Made by a program: the position numbers and the translations under genes
In this document: in pieces, positions 12,535 to 22,775 of the stretch
Layout: each line of letters begins with the position of its first letter
Numbering within the stretch: the stretch's first letter is position 1
The notes under the pieces: model-generated
Database searches by the model: none
What the model saw: only the letters and a program-made list of their open reading frames with translations
What the model was told of the DNA's origin: nothing
Assembly (NCBI GenBank): GCA_009787405.1
Contig: WRGA01000125.1
Location: 35,109-99,108, forward strand
DNA length: 64,000 nucleotides
Direction: 5' to 3'
Origin: Candidatus Azobacteroides sp.
Lineage (GTDB): Bacteria; Bacteroidota; Bacteroidia; Bacteroidales; WRGA01

Positions 12535-14796
12535 TTATTTTATCATCATGATCTTGCTTATGACACTTTGACTGCCATCATTGTTTGTCGCCCAAACAAG
12601 GTAAATCCCGGTGCTCACTCTTTCCCCTGATTTATATTTTCCGCTCCAGCTGAATTGTCCGCCCTGAGATTGTCCTTCGTAAATCAAATTACCGCTTATG
12701 TCCGTTATTTTTACCGTTGAATTTTCGATTAACCCGGTCACGGATATTATACCGGTATAGTCCGGTTTCACCGGATTCGGATATACATATACATTTGAAT
12801 AATCGGGTTTCCCTTCGATGGCATCCCCTTTGTATGAAATAATTCCTGCATCCGTTCCGATAAATACTTCTCCGGTGTTGGGATTGATTGCCAATGACAT
12901 AATTTTATTCGAAAGCAGCGGACTGTTTTCTTTGGTAAAATGATGTATTGTTTGCAATCCGTCTGCACTGACTAAATAAAGGCCGCTACTTGCCGTTCCC
13001 AACCATTTCCGGTTTCCTCCGTCGACAGCAATGACATTGATCACTTCACTATCCAGTAAATAATCGGCCAAATTGGTTCCGTCATTTCTGGGAATTTTTA
13101 TTCTTGTACAAGTAAAATTAGGGCTATATACTATACTCGGATCATTCTTTACATTATTAAATACAATCGGCCCTCTATCTGTTGCTACCCAGATATTTCC
13201 GATCCTATCTTCTGCCATGTAATTATAATCCTTTGAATCGAGAGTCAATCCATCTTGATCCGAAAAATTTAAAAACCATTTGTATTTTTGAACTTCAAAA
13301 TTATCATTATCATCAAAAATCAAAATACCTTTTCCCGAACCATAATTTCCGATAATCCATTTTTGCCCGAATGAAGTAATTCTAAAACAAGGAAACTCTC
13401 GTTGAGCCACTTCCGCAAAATACAAATGCTTGTAAGCATTATCTTTCGTCAAAACTTTTATAATATTAAATGTTTGATTATTAAGCATATACAAATTGTA
13501 GTATTTATCGTAAATTATAGCTGTGATCCAAACAATACCATTAACATTTGCCTCTGTCAATCCGTCTTTAAAATACTGCTTTTCAAGATTTCCATTCCGA
13601 TATTCTAATAATCCGTTCGCATAAGTACCTATAAAAAGATGATTGTAATCTCGAGGATCAACCACTACATCCAATACTTCATTAAAAGGAATCTTTATAT
13701 TACTCCAAGAAGTTCCGTCATATTCCATAAGGTAGCCGGGAGTATTCGAAGCATAAGCTCTTCGTCCTCCGCTGGGCACATACAATTTACTATAATCCGG
13801 AGAAAATATCAATTCCGGAGCATTGTTCAAAATAGGGCCATTGGGTTTAATATTACTCAATATTTTTTCACCGGTATTTTTCACACAAACCAACCCTTCG
13901 CTTCCGGATGCCACCCAATAGGAATTATTATCGGAAGAAACAGCCGCAGAAGCAGTCGTAAGTCCGGCTATCGTCTCCAATGACAATGTCGTAGTATAGG
14001 AATATACCGAAGACGGCGCAGTAACCAACATGCGACCATTGGAAACTGACAACGCTTTGACATTGCTGACTTTAAGATACAATGACCATGCAGAATTCAA
14101 GTATTGATAGATTCCGTTTGATCCATTTAATAAATATATTCCACCTTGATATTCAACTAATTGAGTTCCTATCGGAGATCCGGGAATCAAATTCCAGTTT
14201 TGATAATCCAACAAATTGTCCGTTAAATTCGCTTTATAAACACCTGCCGATGTAGATGCAAATATTTCCGTATCCGTAATGGCAACTCCATAAACAGGAA
14301 GAGCGACATCGTCTTTTTTGATGGTGTATGTAGCCGGTATTTGATATTTGTTCACATCGACAACAACAACACCTATACCTGTCGACAAATAAGCCAGCGT
14401 CCCTTTGAAATACACATCATAAATTGTTTTGTCTCCCGTCATGACTTTATTCATGAAATCCGGAACATTAACCACCCCATTGTTCAACATCAAATCAATA
14501 TTGGCGTCACTGTAGCCGATAAACAAAAGGTTATTCTCTTTACTGTAAGAAATTTTTACAATATTATTGTCATTTAATCCCGTCAACTTGGAATAGGCCC
14601 TGAGTTCTCCTCCGCTTTTATCGTAAGAAAATAAAGCGCCGTTGGCAAAACCGAATACCAAATTAGGACTTTCCGCCACTTGAGTCACCGATGAATAAGC
14701 AAGATGAGTTCTCCACTCCCCCACCGCCATTTGTGTATAAGCAGTAAATGTAGTTGCAATAACTCCCGATATTATTAAAGATACAATTTTTCTCAT
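12535..14796 (-). CDS. porZ: PorZ, type IX secretion system surface component
   Basis: This 753-residue protein has a signal peptide (about 1-20), many repeats of the two-component-regulator propeller type (for example [19 protein letters not shown] and [18 protein letters not shown]) forming beta-propellers, and a C-terminal domain from about residue 670 with [19 protein letters not shown] and GIYLVW. That tail is a type A T9SS sorting domain. In Porphyromonas gingivalis PorZ sits on the cell surface in the PorU-PorV-PorQ-PorZ attachment complex, binds A-LPS and is itself T9SS cargo; length and architecture agree with that. The start codon overlaps the end of rdgB by 4 bp (ATGA), so the two are translationally coupled. 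A generic propeller protein cannot be fully excluded. Confidence 0.85.
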   Translation of the reverse strand: MRKIVSLIISGVIATTFTAYTQMAVGEWRTHLAYSSVTQVAESPNLVFGFANGALFSYDKSGGELRAYSKLTGLNDNNIVKISYSKENNLLFIGYSDANIDLMLNNGVVNVPDFMNKVMTGDKTIYDVYFKGTLAYLSTGIGVVVVDVNKYQIPATYTIKKDDVALPVYGVAITDTEIFASTSAGVYKANLTDNLLDYQNWNLIPGSPIGTQLVEYQGGIYLLNGSNGIYQYLNSAWSLYLKVSNVKALSVSNGRMLVTAPSSVYSYTTTLSLETIAGLTTASAAVSSDNNSYWVASGSEGLVCVKNTGEKILSNIKPNGPILNNAPELIFSPDYSKLYVPSGGRRAYASNTPGYLMEYDGTSWSNIKIPFNEVLDVVVDPRDYNHLFIGTYANGLLEYRNGNLEKQYFKDGLTEANVNGIVWITAIIYDKYYNLYMLNNQTFNIIKVLTKDNAYKHLYFAEVAQREFPCFRITSFGQKWIIGNYGSGKGILIFDDNDNFEVQKYKWFLNFSDQDGLTLDSKDYNYMAEDRIGNIWVATDRGPIVFNNVKNDPSIVYSPNFTCTRIKIPRNDGTNLADYLLDSEVINVIAVDGGNRKWLGTASSGLYLVSADGLQTIHHFTKENSPLLSNKIMSLAINPNTGEVFIGTDAGIISYKGDAIEGKPDYSNVYVYPNPVKPDYTGIISVTGLIENSTVKITDISGNLIYEGQSQGGQFSWSGKYKSGERVSTGIYLVWATNNDGSQSVISKIMMIK

Positions 14797-15377
14797 GGAT
14801 TTAATTTTTTTATAAATGTTATCAGTTTTTGGGCTGCACGAGCTCTATGACTTATTTGATTTTTTATCTCTAATTCCATTTCCGCAAATGTCAGATCACA
14901 ATCCGCCGCTTTAAAAATCGGATCATAACCGAAACCGGACATTCCTCTTTTTTCCCGGATGATTTCTCCATCCACTTTCCCTTCAAACAAATATTCTTTT
15001 CCGTCGATAATCAATGCGATAACCGTCCTGAAACAGGCCTTCCGGTTTTTCACACCGGATAACTCATTCAACACTTTATTCATATTGGCTTCGGGATTTT
15101 TTTCAACTCCGGCATAACGCGCCGAATAAACTCCCGGAGCATTATTCAATGCTTCAATTTCCAACCCCGTATCATCGGCAAAGCAGTCTTTTCCGAATTT
15201 CCGGTAGATATAACGAGCTTTCATCAACGCATTTTCTTCCAACGTTTCTCCTGTTTCGGGAATATCCTCAAAACATCCTATTTCATTTAACGTTTGAACT
15301 TCGAATTTGTTGTCTGACAGTTGGATAATTTCTTCCAATTTATGCCGGTTGTTCGTGGCAAATACAAATTTTCTCAT
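14793..15377 (-). CDS. rdgB: Non-canonical purine NTP pyrophosphatase (RdgB/HAM1 family)
   Basis: This enzyme hydrolyses dITP and XTP to monophosphates, keeping damaged purines out of DNA and RNA. Its N-terminal nucleotide-binding motif TNNRHK (residues 8-13) and the acidic pair Asp68-Asp69 in [13 protein letters not shown] are typical, as are GVYSARYAG and GFGYDPIF. The length of 194 residues is normal. It overlaps porZ by 4 bp, a gene pair that seems unrelated in function but is tightly coupled here. Confidence 0.95.
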   Translation of the reverse strand: MRKFVFATNNRHKLEEIIQLSDNKFEVQTLNEIGCFEDIPETGETLEENALMKARYIYRKFGKDCFADDTGLEIEALNNAPGVYSARYAGVEKNPEANMNKVLNELSGVKNRKACFRTVIALIIDGKEYLFEGKVDGEIIREKRGMSGFGYDPIFKAADCDLTFAEMELEIKNQISHRARAAQKLITFIKKLNP

Positions 15378-15448
15378 CCGTGGTAAAAGTATAAAATCTT
15401 ATTCATTTTCAGACAGAATATGACCTTTTTTCACATTTTTACAGCTTT

Positions 15449-16327
15449 TTAGGCTTTAATTTTGTCAAATCCTTTGCCATATACTCCTATTACCGAACTT
15501 TGAGAAATAAATGCATCAGGATCGATTTGTTTTACCAAATGAAATATTCTGACCGATTCACTCTTTTTTGCCATTACGATGATGACTTTAACCGGCTGCT
15601 TTGAATACCATCCCATGCCGTCAACCACCGTTACTCCTCTGTTTACGTCTTTATTGATTTGATCGGCGATTTCTTTGTATTTACCCGAAAAAATAAAAAA
15701 TTGCACCGACTGACGAACTCCGTTTACCACTAAATCCACCGTATAGGTCGAAATAAGCATCACCACCAACCCGTATACGATTTTTTCTATGCTGTGAAAA
15801 AGCAAATAGGAAGAACTGATGATTATGACGTCGCAATACAAAATGGCTCTGCCGAGTGTGATATTTTTATATTTATTGATAATGGCCGCAACAATATCCG
15901 TTCCTCCCGAACTTCCGTTTGCGGTAAAAACGATGCCGATTCCCGTGCCGCACAAAATTCCTCCGATTACACACGCCATAAATGCCTCTTCCGTTACGAA
16001 CGGAACGGTGATGAAATGTTGAAAAACGGACAGAAACAAGGTCAAAACGGCAACGCCGTAAATCGTTCTGATGCTGAACCGGAAGCCCAACACTTTTATG
16101 GCTGCTACGAGGAGTACCAAATTAATGCTTAAAAAGGTAATCCACATCGGAACGCCCGATTTATAATACACCAAAGCACCGATTCCGCTGATGCCTCCGC
16201 TCGTTATTTTATGAGGAAGTAAAAAAGCGGTCCATCCCAATGCATACAAAGACAATCCGAAGGTGATAACCACGTAATCTTTGATCGCTCGCGCTTTTTT
16301 GGACGTATATTTCTTTTCGATATACAT
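15449..16327 (-). CDS. YitT family membrane protein (DUF161 plus DUF2179)
   Basis: This 292-residue protein has about five to six hydrophobic helices in its first 210 residues, including the conserved loop TANGSSGGTDIVA, followed by a soluble C-terminal DUF2179-type domain (about 215-290) ending SSVIGVYGKGFD. YitT proteins are widespread inner-membrane proteins with no agreed substrate; some are proposed transporters. It lies between rdgB and murI on the same strand with short gaps (71 and 20 bp), so it may be cotranscribed with murI. The family call is firm and the function is unknown. Confidence 0.88.
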   Translation of the reverse strand: MYIEKKYTSKKARAIKDYVVITFGLSLYALGWTAFLLPHKITSGGISGIGALVYYKSGVPMWITFLSINLVLLVAAIKVLGFRFSIRTIYGVAVLTLFLSVFQHFITVPFVTEEAFMACVIGGILCGTGIGIVFTANGSSGGTDIVAAIINKYKNITLGRAILYCDVIIISSSYLLFHSIEKIVYGLVVMLISTYTVDLVVNGVRQSVQFFIFSGKYKEIADQINKDVNRGVTVVDGMGWYSKQPVKVIIVMAKKSESVRIFHLVKQIDPDAFISQSSVIGVYGKGFDKIKA

Positions 16328-16347
16328 GCAAATGGAAAAACTGCCGG

Positions 16348-17196
16348 TTAAAAGTTATATATATCCATGTTAATATGTTCGGCTTTTACCTGCTCTTTTA
16401 AAAATATCGACGTCATTTCGGCAAATTTATCGGGAGACTCTGATGTGTAAAATCGTGTATTTGAATTTTTGGTACATTTTTCATCCATCTCCGGATGTCG
16501 TTTCAAATAATCGGCCAGACTTTCTGCCACGTATTCTCCTTGAAAAAGCAGTTTTACCCGTTCGGGAATATATTCCTTTATCTTATTGATTAATAACGGA
16601 TAATGGGTACATCCCAATATCAATAAATCGATAAGAGCATCTTCTTTTAAAATTTTGTCCAGATATTTCTTCACAAAGTAATCGGCGCCCCCACCGGAAT
16701 ATTCGTTATTCTCAATGATCGGCACCCACATCGGACAAGCTTGTGAGGCCACGGATATTTCCGGAAACAATTTATGTATTTCTATGGTATAAGACCCGGA
16801 ACTGACCGTTCCTTCCGTCCCTAATATTCCGATATGTTTCGTTTGCGTTAAACGATCGACGGATTCAACGGTAGGACGAATAATTCCGAGAACCCTGCGT
16901 TCGGGATCCCACCCCGGCAGATCTTTCTGCTGTATCGTTCTCAACGCTTTTGCCGAAGCTGTATTACATGCCAATATCACTAACCGGCAGCCTTCAACGA
17001 ATAATCTCAGCACAGCCTGCCGCGTAAATTCATATACGACATCGAAAGATCGGGAGCCGTAAGGTGACCGGGCATTATCGCCCAAATAAATAAAATCATA
17101 CTGCGGCAAAATTTCTTTGATTTTGCCGTAAATGGTCAATCCTCCGTAACCGGAGTCGAAAATACCTATCGGGCCGGGTGTTTTTGGCAGATGCAT
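16348..17196 (-). CDS. murI: Glutamate racemase
   Basis: It converts L- to D-glutamate for peptidoglycan. The two catalytic cysteines are visible: Cys77 in LACNTASA and Cys196 in LGCTHYPL. The N-terminal motif IGIFDSGYGGL is also typical. The length (282 residues) is usual. It lies downstream of the ompH-bamA-uppS-porG block on the same strand, an arrangement I recall from Porphyromonas gingivalis. A weak hairpin with a T run separates it from ompH. Confidence 0.95.
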   Translation of the reverse strand: MHLPKTPGPIGIFDSGYGGLTIYGKIKEILPQYDFIYLGDNARSPYGSRSFDVVYEFTRQAVLRLFVEGCRLVILACNTASAKALRTIQQKDLPGWDPERRVLGIIRPTVESVDRLTQTKHIGILGTEGTVSSGSYTIEIHKLFPEISVASQACPMWVPIIENNEYSGGGADYFVKKYLDKILKEDALIDLLILGCTHYPLLINKIKEYIPERVKLLFQGEYVAESLADYLKRHPEMDEKCTKNSNTRFYTSESPDKFAEMTSIFLKEQVKAEHINMDIYNF

Positions 17197-17216
17197 ATCT
17201 GATTTGAACGCAAAAA

Positions 17217-17240
17217 TACAAAAAAGGATGGATTTGCATC
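17217..17240 (-). terminator. Weak terminator-like hairpin between ompH and murI
   Basis: On the minus strand GGATG and CATCC pair around a six-base loop and a T run follows at once. The five-base stem is short, so read-through into murI is likely. Confidence 0.45.
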
Positions 17241-17272
17241 CACCCTCTTAATTCTTTTTATGTATCCCGGTG

Positions 17273-17779
17273 TTACTTAATGCCTAACTTTGCCTTTATC
17301 ATGGAAGAAACATCCGTCATTTTTGTCGGAGACAAATATAATGCGGCATTGACATCGATAATGGATGTATAGCCGTTTTCGTCGCCCACAGCCTTAATGG
17401 CGTTTTTTATTTTTTCTTCGATCGGCTGCATTAATTGCACTTGCAATTTTTGCATGTCCTGACGCGCAACGTCGTAGAAATTCTGAGTCCGTTGATCCAA
17501 TTCATTGATTTCTTTCATCCGCATCGCCTTAATACTTTCCGACATCGAGTCTTGCTCTTGTTGAAATGCCGTAAACTTCTTATTCAGCTCATCCCGCATG
17601 TTATTCAGCTCTGTTTCAAGCTTACTTGTTTCCGCATCAAGTTTATTTTGAGCTTCCACCCTTTCCGGCATCGCCTGCAAAATATCAGCCGTATTGAGAT
17701 ATCCGAACTTATCTTGCGAAAATGAACTGAATGAACATGTAAAAGCTATTACAAGAACAACTAAAACCTTTTTTAACAT
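17273..17779 (-). CDS. OmpH/Skp-family periplasmic chaperone (second copy)
   Basis: This 168-residue protein has a signal peptide (about 1-21), a short first strand FGYLNTADIL and a long, charged, coiled-coil region (about 40-110, rich in Glu, Lys and Gln) as in Skp. It returns to a small strand domain at the end (YTSIIDVNAALYLSP). Skp trimers hold unfolded outer-membrane proteins in the periplasm and hand them to the BAM machine. It follows a close paralogue by 56 bp and both follow bamA, which supports the role. The two copies correspond in layout to the tandem ompH genes recalled from P. gingivalis. Confidence 0.9.
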   Translation of the reverse strand: MLKKVLVVLVIAFTCSFSSFSQDKFGYLNTADILQAMPERVEAQNKLDAETSKLETELNNMRDELNKKFTAFQQEQDSMSESIKAMRMKEINELDQRTQNFYDVARQDMQKLQVQLMQPIEEKIKNAIKAVGDENGYTSIIDVNAALYLSPTKMTDVSSMIKAKLGIK

Positions 17780-17835
17780 ATACTAAAATTTAAAATGATT
17801 GATACTCGACTGATTTTTTTTGCAAAATTAAGGAT

Positions 17836-18351
17836 TTATTTTGAATATCCTAATTTTGCGAGAATTTCATTGCTGATATCAATTCTCGGAGATGCAAAAA
17901 TGATATTTGCCGAAGATGCCCTGTCCATTACCATTTGGTATCCTTTTTCTTCGGAGACCTGTTTTACGGCATTATAAATTTCTTCCTGTATGGGTTTCAT
18001 CAAACTTTCCCGCTTCTTATACAATTCTCCGTCCTGCCCGAAATATTTCCGTTTCAAATCGTTTGCCGCTTTTTCTTTGGCTACAATCTCGTCTTCTCTC
18101 TTTTTTTTCATGTCTTCGGATAAAAAAACCACTTCCGATTGATAGCTTTTATACATGTTTTGTGCATCCTGAAATTGTTTTTCCACTTCCACCTGCCATT
18201 TTTTCGAGATCTGGTTCAATTGCTCATTGGCCATTTCATACGCCGGAATATTCTTTAGAATATATTCCATGTCGATCAAAGCAAACTTTTGCGCTTTTCC
18301 CGAAGCGCAAAATGCGATTGCCGCTATGGTTATCAATACTATCTTTTTCAT
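17836..18351 (-). CDS. OmpH/Skp-family periplasmic chaperone (first copy)
   Basis: This 171-residue protein has a signal peptide (about 1-20, ending GKA), the opening strand FALIDMEYIL, a long charged helix (about 45-110) and the closing domain YQMVMDRASSANIIFASP. It is a paralogue of the next gene downstream. The expected role is chaperoning outer-membrane proteins to BamA, encoded 34 bp upstream on the same strand. Having two tandem Skp genes suggests specialised or mixed trimers, but that is inference. Confidence 0.92.
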   Translation of the reverse strand: MKKIVLITIAAIAFCASGKAQKFALIDMEYILKNIPAYEMANEQLNQISKKWQVEVEKQFQDAQNMYKSYQSEVVFLSEDMKKKREDEIVAKEKAANDLKRKYFGQDGELYKKRESLMKPIQEEIYNAVKQVSEEKGYQMVMDRASSANIIFASPRIDISNEILAKLGYSK

Positions 18352-18385
18352 AATGTTATAATATAATTCTATTTTGGTTAATCAA

Positions 18386-20959
18386 TCAAAATTCTTGTCC
18401 GAGCACAAAATGAAGCTGGCTCCCGCCGTAATCTCTCGTATTTCCGATCTTGTCGAATCCGTAAGCCCAATCAAGTCCCATCAATCCGATCATCGGAAGC
18501 ATGATCCGTATTCCCACTCCCGCCGAGCGTTTAATATCCATCGGGTTGAATCGATTTACATCATACCAGGCATTTCCGCCTTCAACAAATGCTAATGCGT
18601 AAATGGTGGACGTCGGCTGTAACATCAACGGGTATCGAAGTTCCAACACCATCCGGGTATATGCCGAGGCCTGACCTCCCAAAGAACCGTCCTGATACCC
18701 GCGCAATGCAACGGTTTCGGTTGCATACATGCTGCCGGTTCCCGACATTCCCGAACCTCCCACATTAAATGTTTCAAACGGCGATTTTTTGTATTTATTA
18801 AAATATCCGACCAATCCGAAATCCGCTCTCGTCATTAAAACCAGCTTTTCATTAGGCGTCAGCGGCGTAAACGTTTTCGAATCAAATTTCCACTTATGAT
18901 ATTCGATCCACTTATATTTACGCTCCGTATATTCGTTCGCCATGGCGGCATAATCCTTTCCGTCCCAAAGAGAAAAAGGCGGCGTTATATTGAGAGACAA
19001 CGAGAAAATAGATCCTCTACGGGTATAAATAGGCTGGTCCGTTGAATTCCGGGTCAAATTTATACGTAAACTCAAATTGTTGCAATTTCCGTTTTGGACA
19101 ATAAAATAATCCCAGTTTTTCATCCGGTATTGCTGATACGAAATTTCTCCGTATATCGTAAAATAATCATCAGGCCAGTTCAATCGTTTTCCCAACCCGA
19201 CCGATGCCCCGAGCACTTGAAATGAGGTGTTGGGATCGGCATAAGCATATATGGACGTATTGTCATAATCATTACCGCTGTACAAGTAGTTGTAATAATT
19301 GTTGGCATAAGTGCTGCTTATGCTTGTCTGCCGGGAATAAAACGCGCCCACAGAAAATGTGTTCGGACGTTTTCCTCCGAACCACGGTTCCATAAAAGAA
19401 ATACTGTACGATTGATAATAACGGCCGTTGGTTTGTCCGCTTATACTCAAAGATTGTCCGTCTCCCTGCGGAAGAATGCCTCTCCGGTTTTCTGTATTAA
19501 ACATATTTCTTATGGAAAAGTTGGTAAATCGAAACCCTAATTTTCCCACCAAGCCGGTTTGTCCCCAACCCAACGAAAATTCAACCTGATCGTTGGCTTT
19601 CGACTCGAGTTTATAGGCGATGTCCACTGTTCCATCTTCATAATTCGGATGAACATCGGGATTCAAGTTTTCCGGATTGAAATGTCCCATTTGAGCAATT
19701 TCCCGTAAAGAACGGATCAAATCTTCCTTGCTGAACAATGCTCCGGGTTTTGTCCGCAATTCACGGCGGATAACGTGCTCGAACAAACGATCATTCCCCT
19801 GAATATCCACTTTATTGATGGTTGCCTGCGCTCCTTCAAAGATCCGGAATTCCAGATCCACCGAATCATTTTCAACATTCACCTCCACCGGATCCACCCT
19901 GAAAAACAAATATCCGTTATTCATGTACACATTGGCTACTGCGTCATCATCGGACGTAAGCCGTTCTTCCATCTTCTTCTGATTATATACATCGCCGGCG
20001 TTCATCGACAATACCTGATTCAACCAATCCGAAGGATAAAGCGTATTCCCCACCCACTGAATGTTGCGGATATGATACAAATCTCCTTCGTCTACCGTCA
20101 GGTAAACATCAACCGTTTTATCATCGTATCGGGCTATACTGTCATGGGTGATCTGTGCATCTCGATACCCCATTTCATTGTATTTACTGATAATCAAATC
20201 TTTATCTTTATCAAATTCTTGTGCCACAAATTTTTTGGTACGAAAAAGGTTTCTAAATTTGCCTTTTTCATTCGTTTTCTTCATGACCCTCTTTAATTTT
20301 CCGTCGGATAAAGCCACATTGCCGTCGATGTATATTTTATGAACTTTTATTTTTTCTTTTTTATCGACATAAATATCAACAATATCCTGATTCTCCAGCG
20401 TATTATCGGCTTTTTGAACAATCGTCACATCCGCATCGCGAAATCCTTTTTCATCAAAATAACGTTTGATATATGTTTTGGCTCTGTCGACAATATTGGG
20501 AGTAATCTGATTTCCGACCACCAATCCCAATCGGGCTCCCAAATCTTCGCGTTCACTTTTCTTCATTCCGTGGTAATTAATTTGAGAAATACGGGGACGC
20601 TGTTTCAAATCGATTTGCAGCCAAATCTTATCGCCGTCGATTTTGGTTGCCGATATTTTCACATCCGAGAAAAGCCCGTGCCTCCAAAAACGTTTGATTG
20701 CCGTCGATATTTCGTCTCCTCCGGGAATGGTTACTTCTTCGCCGACGGAAAGGCCCGACAATCCGATCACGATAAAATCATCATAATTGGAAGCTCCCGA
20801 TACTTTAATATCGGCGATGGTATATGTTTTGGGTGTAGCTGAATAAGAAATAACGGGAAGATTTTCCGATGCAACAGAATCTTTATTCATTTCCTGAGAA
20901 AAAGAAGTCAAAATCGAAAATAAAATACCTGCAAAAGCAAGTGTCGTTTTTTTATACAT
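18386..20959 (-). CDS. bamA: BamA, outer-membrane protein assembly factor
   Basis: This central BAM subunit inserts beta-barrels into the outer membrane. I place the start at the ATG at 20959 (MYKKTTLAFAG), giving 857 residues with a signal peptide ending SFSQ; the longer frame begins with TTG and touches uppS. Repeated POTRA-type segments fill about residues 45-460 (for example ISQINYHGMKKSEREDLG and INKVDIQGNDRLFEHVIRRE). A C-terminal 16-strand barrel follows, with GYQDGSLGGQA, a loop related to the conserved VRGY/F motif, and a final Phe as the last residue. It sits between uppS and two ompH genes in one operon, linking lipid carrier, chaperones and insertase. Confidence 0.95.
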   Translation of the reverse strand: MYKKTTLAFAGILFSILTSFSQEMNKDSVASENLPVISYSATPKTYTIADIKVSGASNYDDFIVIGLSGLSVGEEVTIPGGDEISTAIKRFWRHGLFSDVKISATKIDGDKIWLQIDLKQRPRISQINYHGMKKSEREDLGARLGLVVGNQITPNIVDRAKTYIKRYFDEKGFRDADVTIVQKADNTLENQDIVDIYVDKKEKIKVHKIYIDGNVALSDGKLKRVMKKTNEKGKFRNLFRTKKFVAQEFDKDKDLIISKYNEMGYRDAQITHDSIARYDDKTVDVYLTVDEGDLYHIRNIQWVGNTLYPSDWLNQVLSMNAGDVYNQKKMEERLTSDDDAVANVYMNNGYLFFRVDPVEVNVENDSVDLEFRIFEGAQATINKVDIQGNDRLFEHVIRRELRTKPGALFSKEDLIRSLREIAQMGHFNPENLNPDVHPNYEDGTVDIAYKLESKANDQVEFSLGWGQTGLVGKLGFRFTNFSIRNMFNTENRRGILPQGDGQSLSISGQTNGRYYQSYSISFMEPWFGGKRPNTFSVGAFYSRQTSISSTYANNYYNYLYSGNDYDNTSIYAYADPNTSFQVLGASVGLGKRLNWPDDYFTIYGEISYQQYRMKNWDYFIVQNGNCNNLSLRINLTRNSTDQPIYTRRGSIFSLSLNITPPFSLWDGKDYAAMANEYTERKYKWIEYHKWKFDSKTFTPLTPNEKLVLMTRADFGLVGYFNKYKKSPFETFNVGGSGMSGTGSMYATETVALRGYQDGSLGGQASAYTRMVLELRYPLMLQPTSTIYALAFVEGGNAWYDVNRFNPMDIKRSAGVGIRIMLPMIGLMGLDWAYGFDKIGNTRDYGGSQLHFVLGQEF

Positions 20960-21006
20960 AATTATATTAAATCGTCTTTTAATCGATCGTTTTATTCCGG
21001 CCGAAA

Positions 21007-21744
21007 TCAAAGCTGTTCGCTCGTTTTTCCGAATCGGCGCTCCCGCAACTGATAGTCGGATATCGCTTTATACAAATCTTCCTTTCCGAAATCGGGCCAA
21101 TAGGTTTCGGTAAAATACAGCTCGGAATAAGATAACTGCCACATCAAAAAATTGCTGATGCGAAGTTCTCCTCCCGTTCTGATCAATAAATCCGGATCCG
21201 GAATCCCTTTGGTGGTCAAATGTTCGGATACGACCTCTTCATTGATGTCTTCAATGTTCATGTCATTCCCTTTCACCGCTGCGGCAATTTGTTTCACCGC
21301 TTCTACGATCTCGCTTTTGGAAGAATAACTCAATGCCAGCACAAGCGTCAACCCGGTATTGCAGGAAGTCTGTTTCATGCAATTTTCCAAACGCAAACGC
21401 GGTTCCTCGGGCAAACGATTTTTATCCCCGATCGTCAATAGCCGGATATTATTTTTCATTAAATCCGGCAATTCTCTTTCGATGGCCCAAACCATTATTT
21501 TCATTAACGCATCAATCTCTTGCCGGGGCCGATTCCAATTCTCAACGGAAAATGTATACAGCGTCAAATAAGAAACTTTTAAATCAGAGGCCGCTTCGGT
21601 TACCAAACGCACGGCATCGACGCCTTTTTGATGTCCGGCGCTTCTGTCGAGGCCCCGACTTTTTGCCCAACGTCCGTTTCCGTCCATTATAATGGCTATA
21701 TGACGAGGAATCCGCTTTATGTTCACATTTTCTTTATACGACAT
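21007..21744 (-). CDS. uppS: Undecaprenyl diphosphate synthase (isoprenyl transferase)
   Basis: This cis-prenyltransferase makes the C55 lipid carrier for peptidoglycan and surface glycans. The active-site Asp21 lies in AIIMDGNGRWAKSRG, and the family motifs TLYTFSVENWNRP and DLLIRTGGELRISNFLMWQ follow. The length of 245 residues is usual. The stop codon lies 47 bp before the bamA start. It lies between porG and bamA, an order I recall from P. gingivalis. Confidence 0.96.
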   Translation of the reverse strand: MSYKENVNIKRIPRHIAIIMDGNGRWAKSRGLDRSAGHQKGVDAVRLVTEAASDLKVSYLTLYTFSVENWNRPRQEIDALMKIMVWAIERELPDLMKNNIRLLTIGDKNRLPEEPRLRLENCMKQTSCNTGLTLVLALSYSSKSEIVEAVKQIAAAVKGNDMNIEDINEEVVSEHLTTKGIPDPDLLIRTGGELRISNFLMWQLSYSELYFTETYWPDFGKEDLYKAISDYQLRERRFGKTSEQL

Positions 21745-21846
21745 ATCTGTTTGACCGTTATCAAGTTTATCATCCGGTTCCGGTTATTCTTGTCCGAATC
21801 AATCCTTTATTTTCCATCCGGCATTACCGGATCTTATTTTCCGTTT

Positions 21847-22548
21847 TTACCGGCAAAACCCTCCGCAAGTATAAAAATCATAGGTGACAAAAATAAAGGT
21901 AAAATTATACCAATCTTTATTTTTAAAGGTCGAACTTTTAATCCCGTAAGGATCGTCCAATGAAAAATCGGGATTCTTGCTCGTCACATCCAAATTATCC
22001 TGCAATGTTTTCCGGAACGAAAATTCAAGTCCGACATTCCATCGATGTTTAATTTTATATTTTATCCCCACCCCAAAAGGAATATTCATCCCGAAAAAAC
22101 TGCCGTTATCGCCGGGTGAAGGAGAAAAAGTCATCCCCACTCCCGCTGACACATACGGAGACCATCTTTGCGTATCCAGATATTTAAATTCGTCACTGTA
22201 ATTAAAAAAATTAAATTCAATCTGAACTCCCAAATCAAACAGATTTCGGCTGAAACTCACTTGAGTGTTGCCCGGAAAAACATTCGGATACCCTTGAGTA
22301 TCCCCGGTTATCCCGGCCATCGCCAGATTTGCTTTTACGGCATAACGAAAATTATAATTATACCTGAAAACTCCTCCGAATGTTTCCCTTATACCATGAT
22401 ACATCGAGCGGTTGGCTTCACCCAGATAAAAGGAGGTTCCGAGCATTCCTCCTATTTCATACCGGTATGATTGCGCAAACAAAAAACTTAACGGAAAAAA
22501 CAATAATAATCCTGTTGTCTGTATTTTTTTTATCCCGGAAAATACCAT
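21847..22548 (-). CDS. porG: PorG-like outer-membrane beta-barrel protein of the type IX secretion system (DUF6089)
   Basis: Starting at the ATG at 22548 (MVFSGIKKIQ) the product has 233 residues; the longer frame starts at TTG. After a signal peptide ending LFAQ it is a small eight-strand-like barrel (YEIGGMLGTSFYLGEANRS near the start). The conserved ending DWYNFTFIFVTYDFYTCGGF has two cysteines. This matches DUF6089/PorG, the outer-membrane protein associated with the PorK-PorN ring of T9SS. Position next to uppS-bamA-ompH agrees with the P. gingivalis locus. Another DUF6089 paralogue is the main alternative. Confidence 0.82.
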   Translation of the reverse strand: MVFSGIKKIQTTGLLLFFPLSFLFAQSYRYEIGGMLGTSFYLGEANRSMYHGIRETFGGVFRYNYNFRYAVKANLAMAGITGDTQGYPNVFPGNTQVSFSRNLFDLGVQIEFNFFNYSDEFKYLDTQRWSPYVSAGVGMTFSPSPGDNGSFFGMNIPFGVGIKYKIKHRWNVGLEFSFRKTLQDNLDVTSKNPDFSLDDPYGIKSSTFKNKDWYNFTFIFVTYDFYTCGGFCR

Positions 22549-22628
22549 TTCGATCGTCTGTTTATGAGTCAATACAAAAAGAACGTTCCGGATTGTCCAA
22601 AATTATATCCTTCCGGTTAATTTTTATT

Positions 22629-22775
22629 TAAGTATGCCGCAAAACCGGTTTATATTTTAAACGCTATGCCGCAAAGACGGCAAGATGCGATGTTTAAATT
22701 CTTTGTGACTTTGTGCCTTTGCATCTTCGCGTTTTAAAATAGTTAGCTATTAAATTCTGCCTTGTATTGTACTTA
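22629..22775 (+). repeat. Interspersed palindromic repeat, copy B (forward orientation)
   Basis: This 147-bp element begins TAAGTATGCCGC and ends GTACTTA. Interior arms rich in CAAAGA and TCTTTG flank TTTAAA, with TTTTAAACG and CGTTTTAAAA further out. Its right end includes the last bases of the DUF6242-like gene: the TTA at 22773-22775 is that gene's stop codon on the minus strand. Confidence 0.8.
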
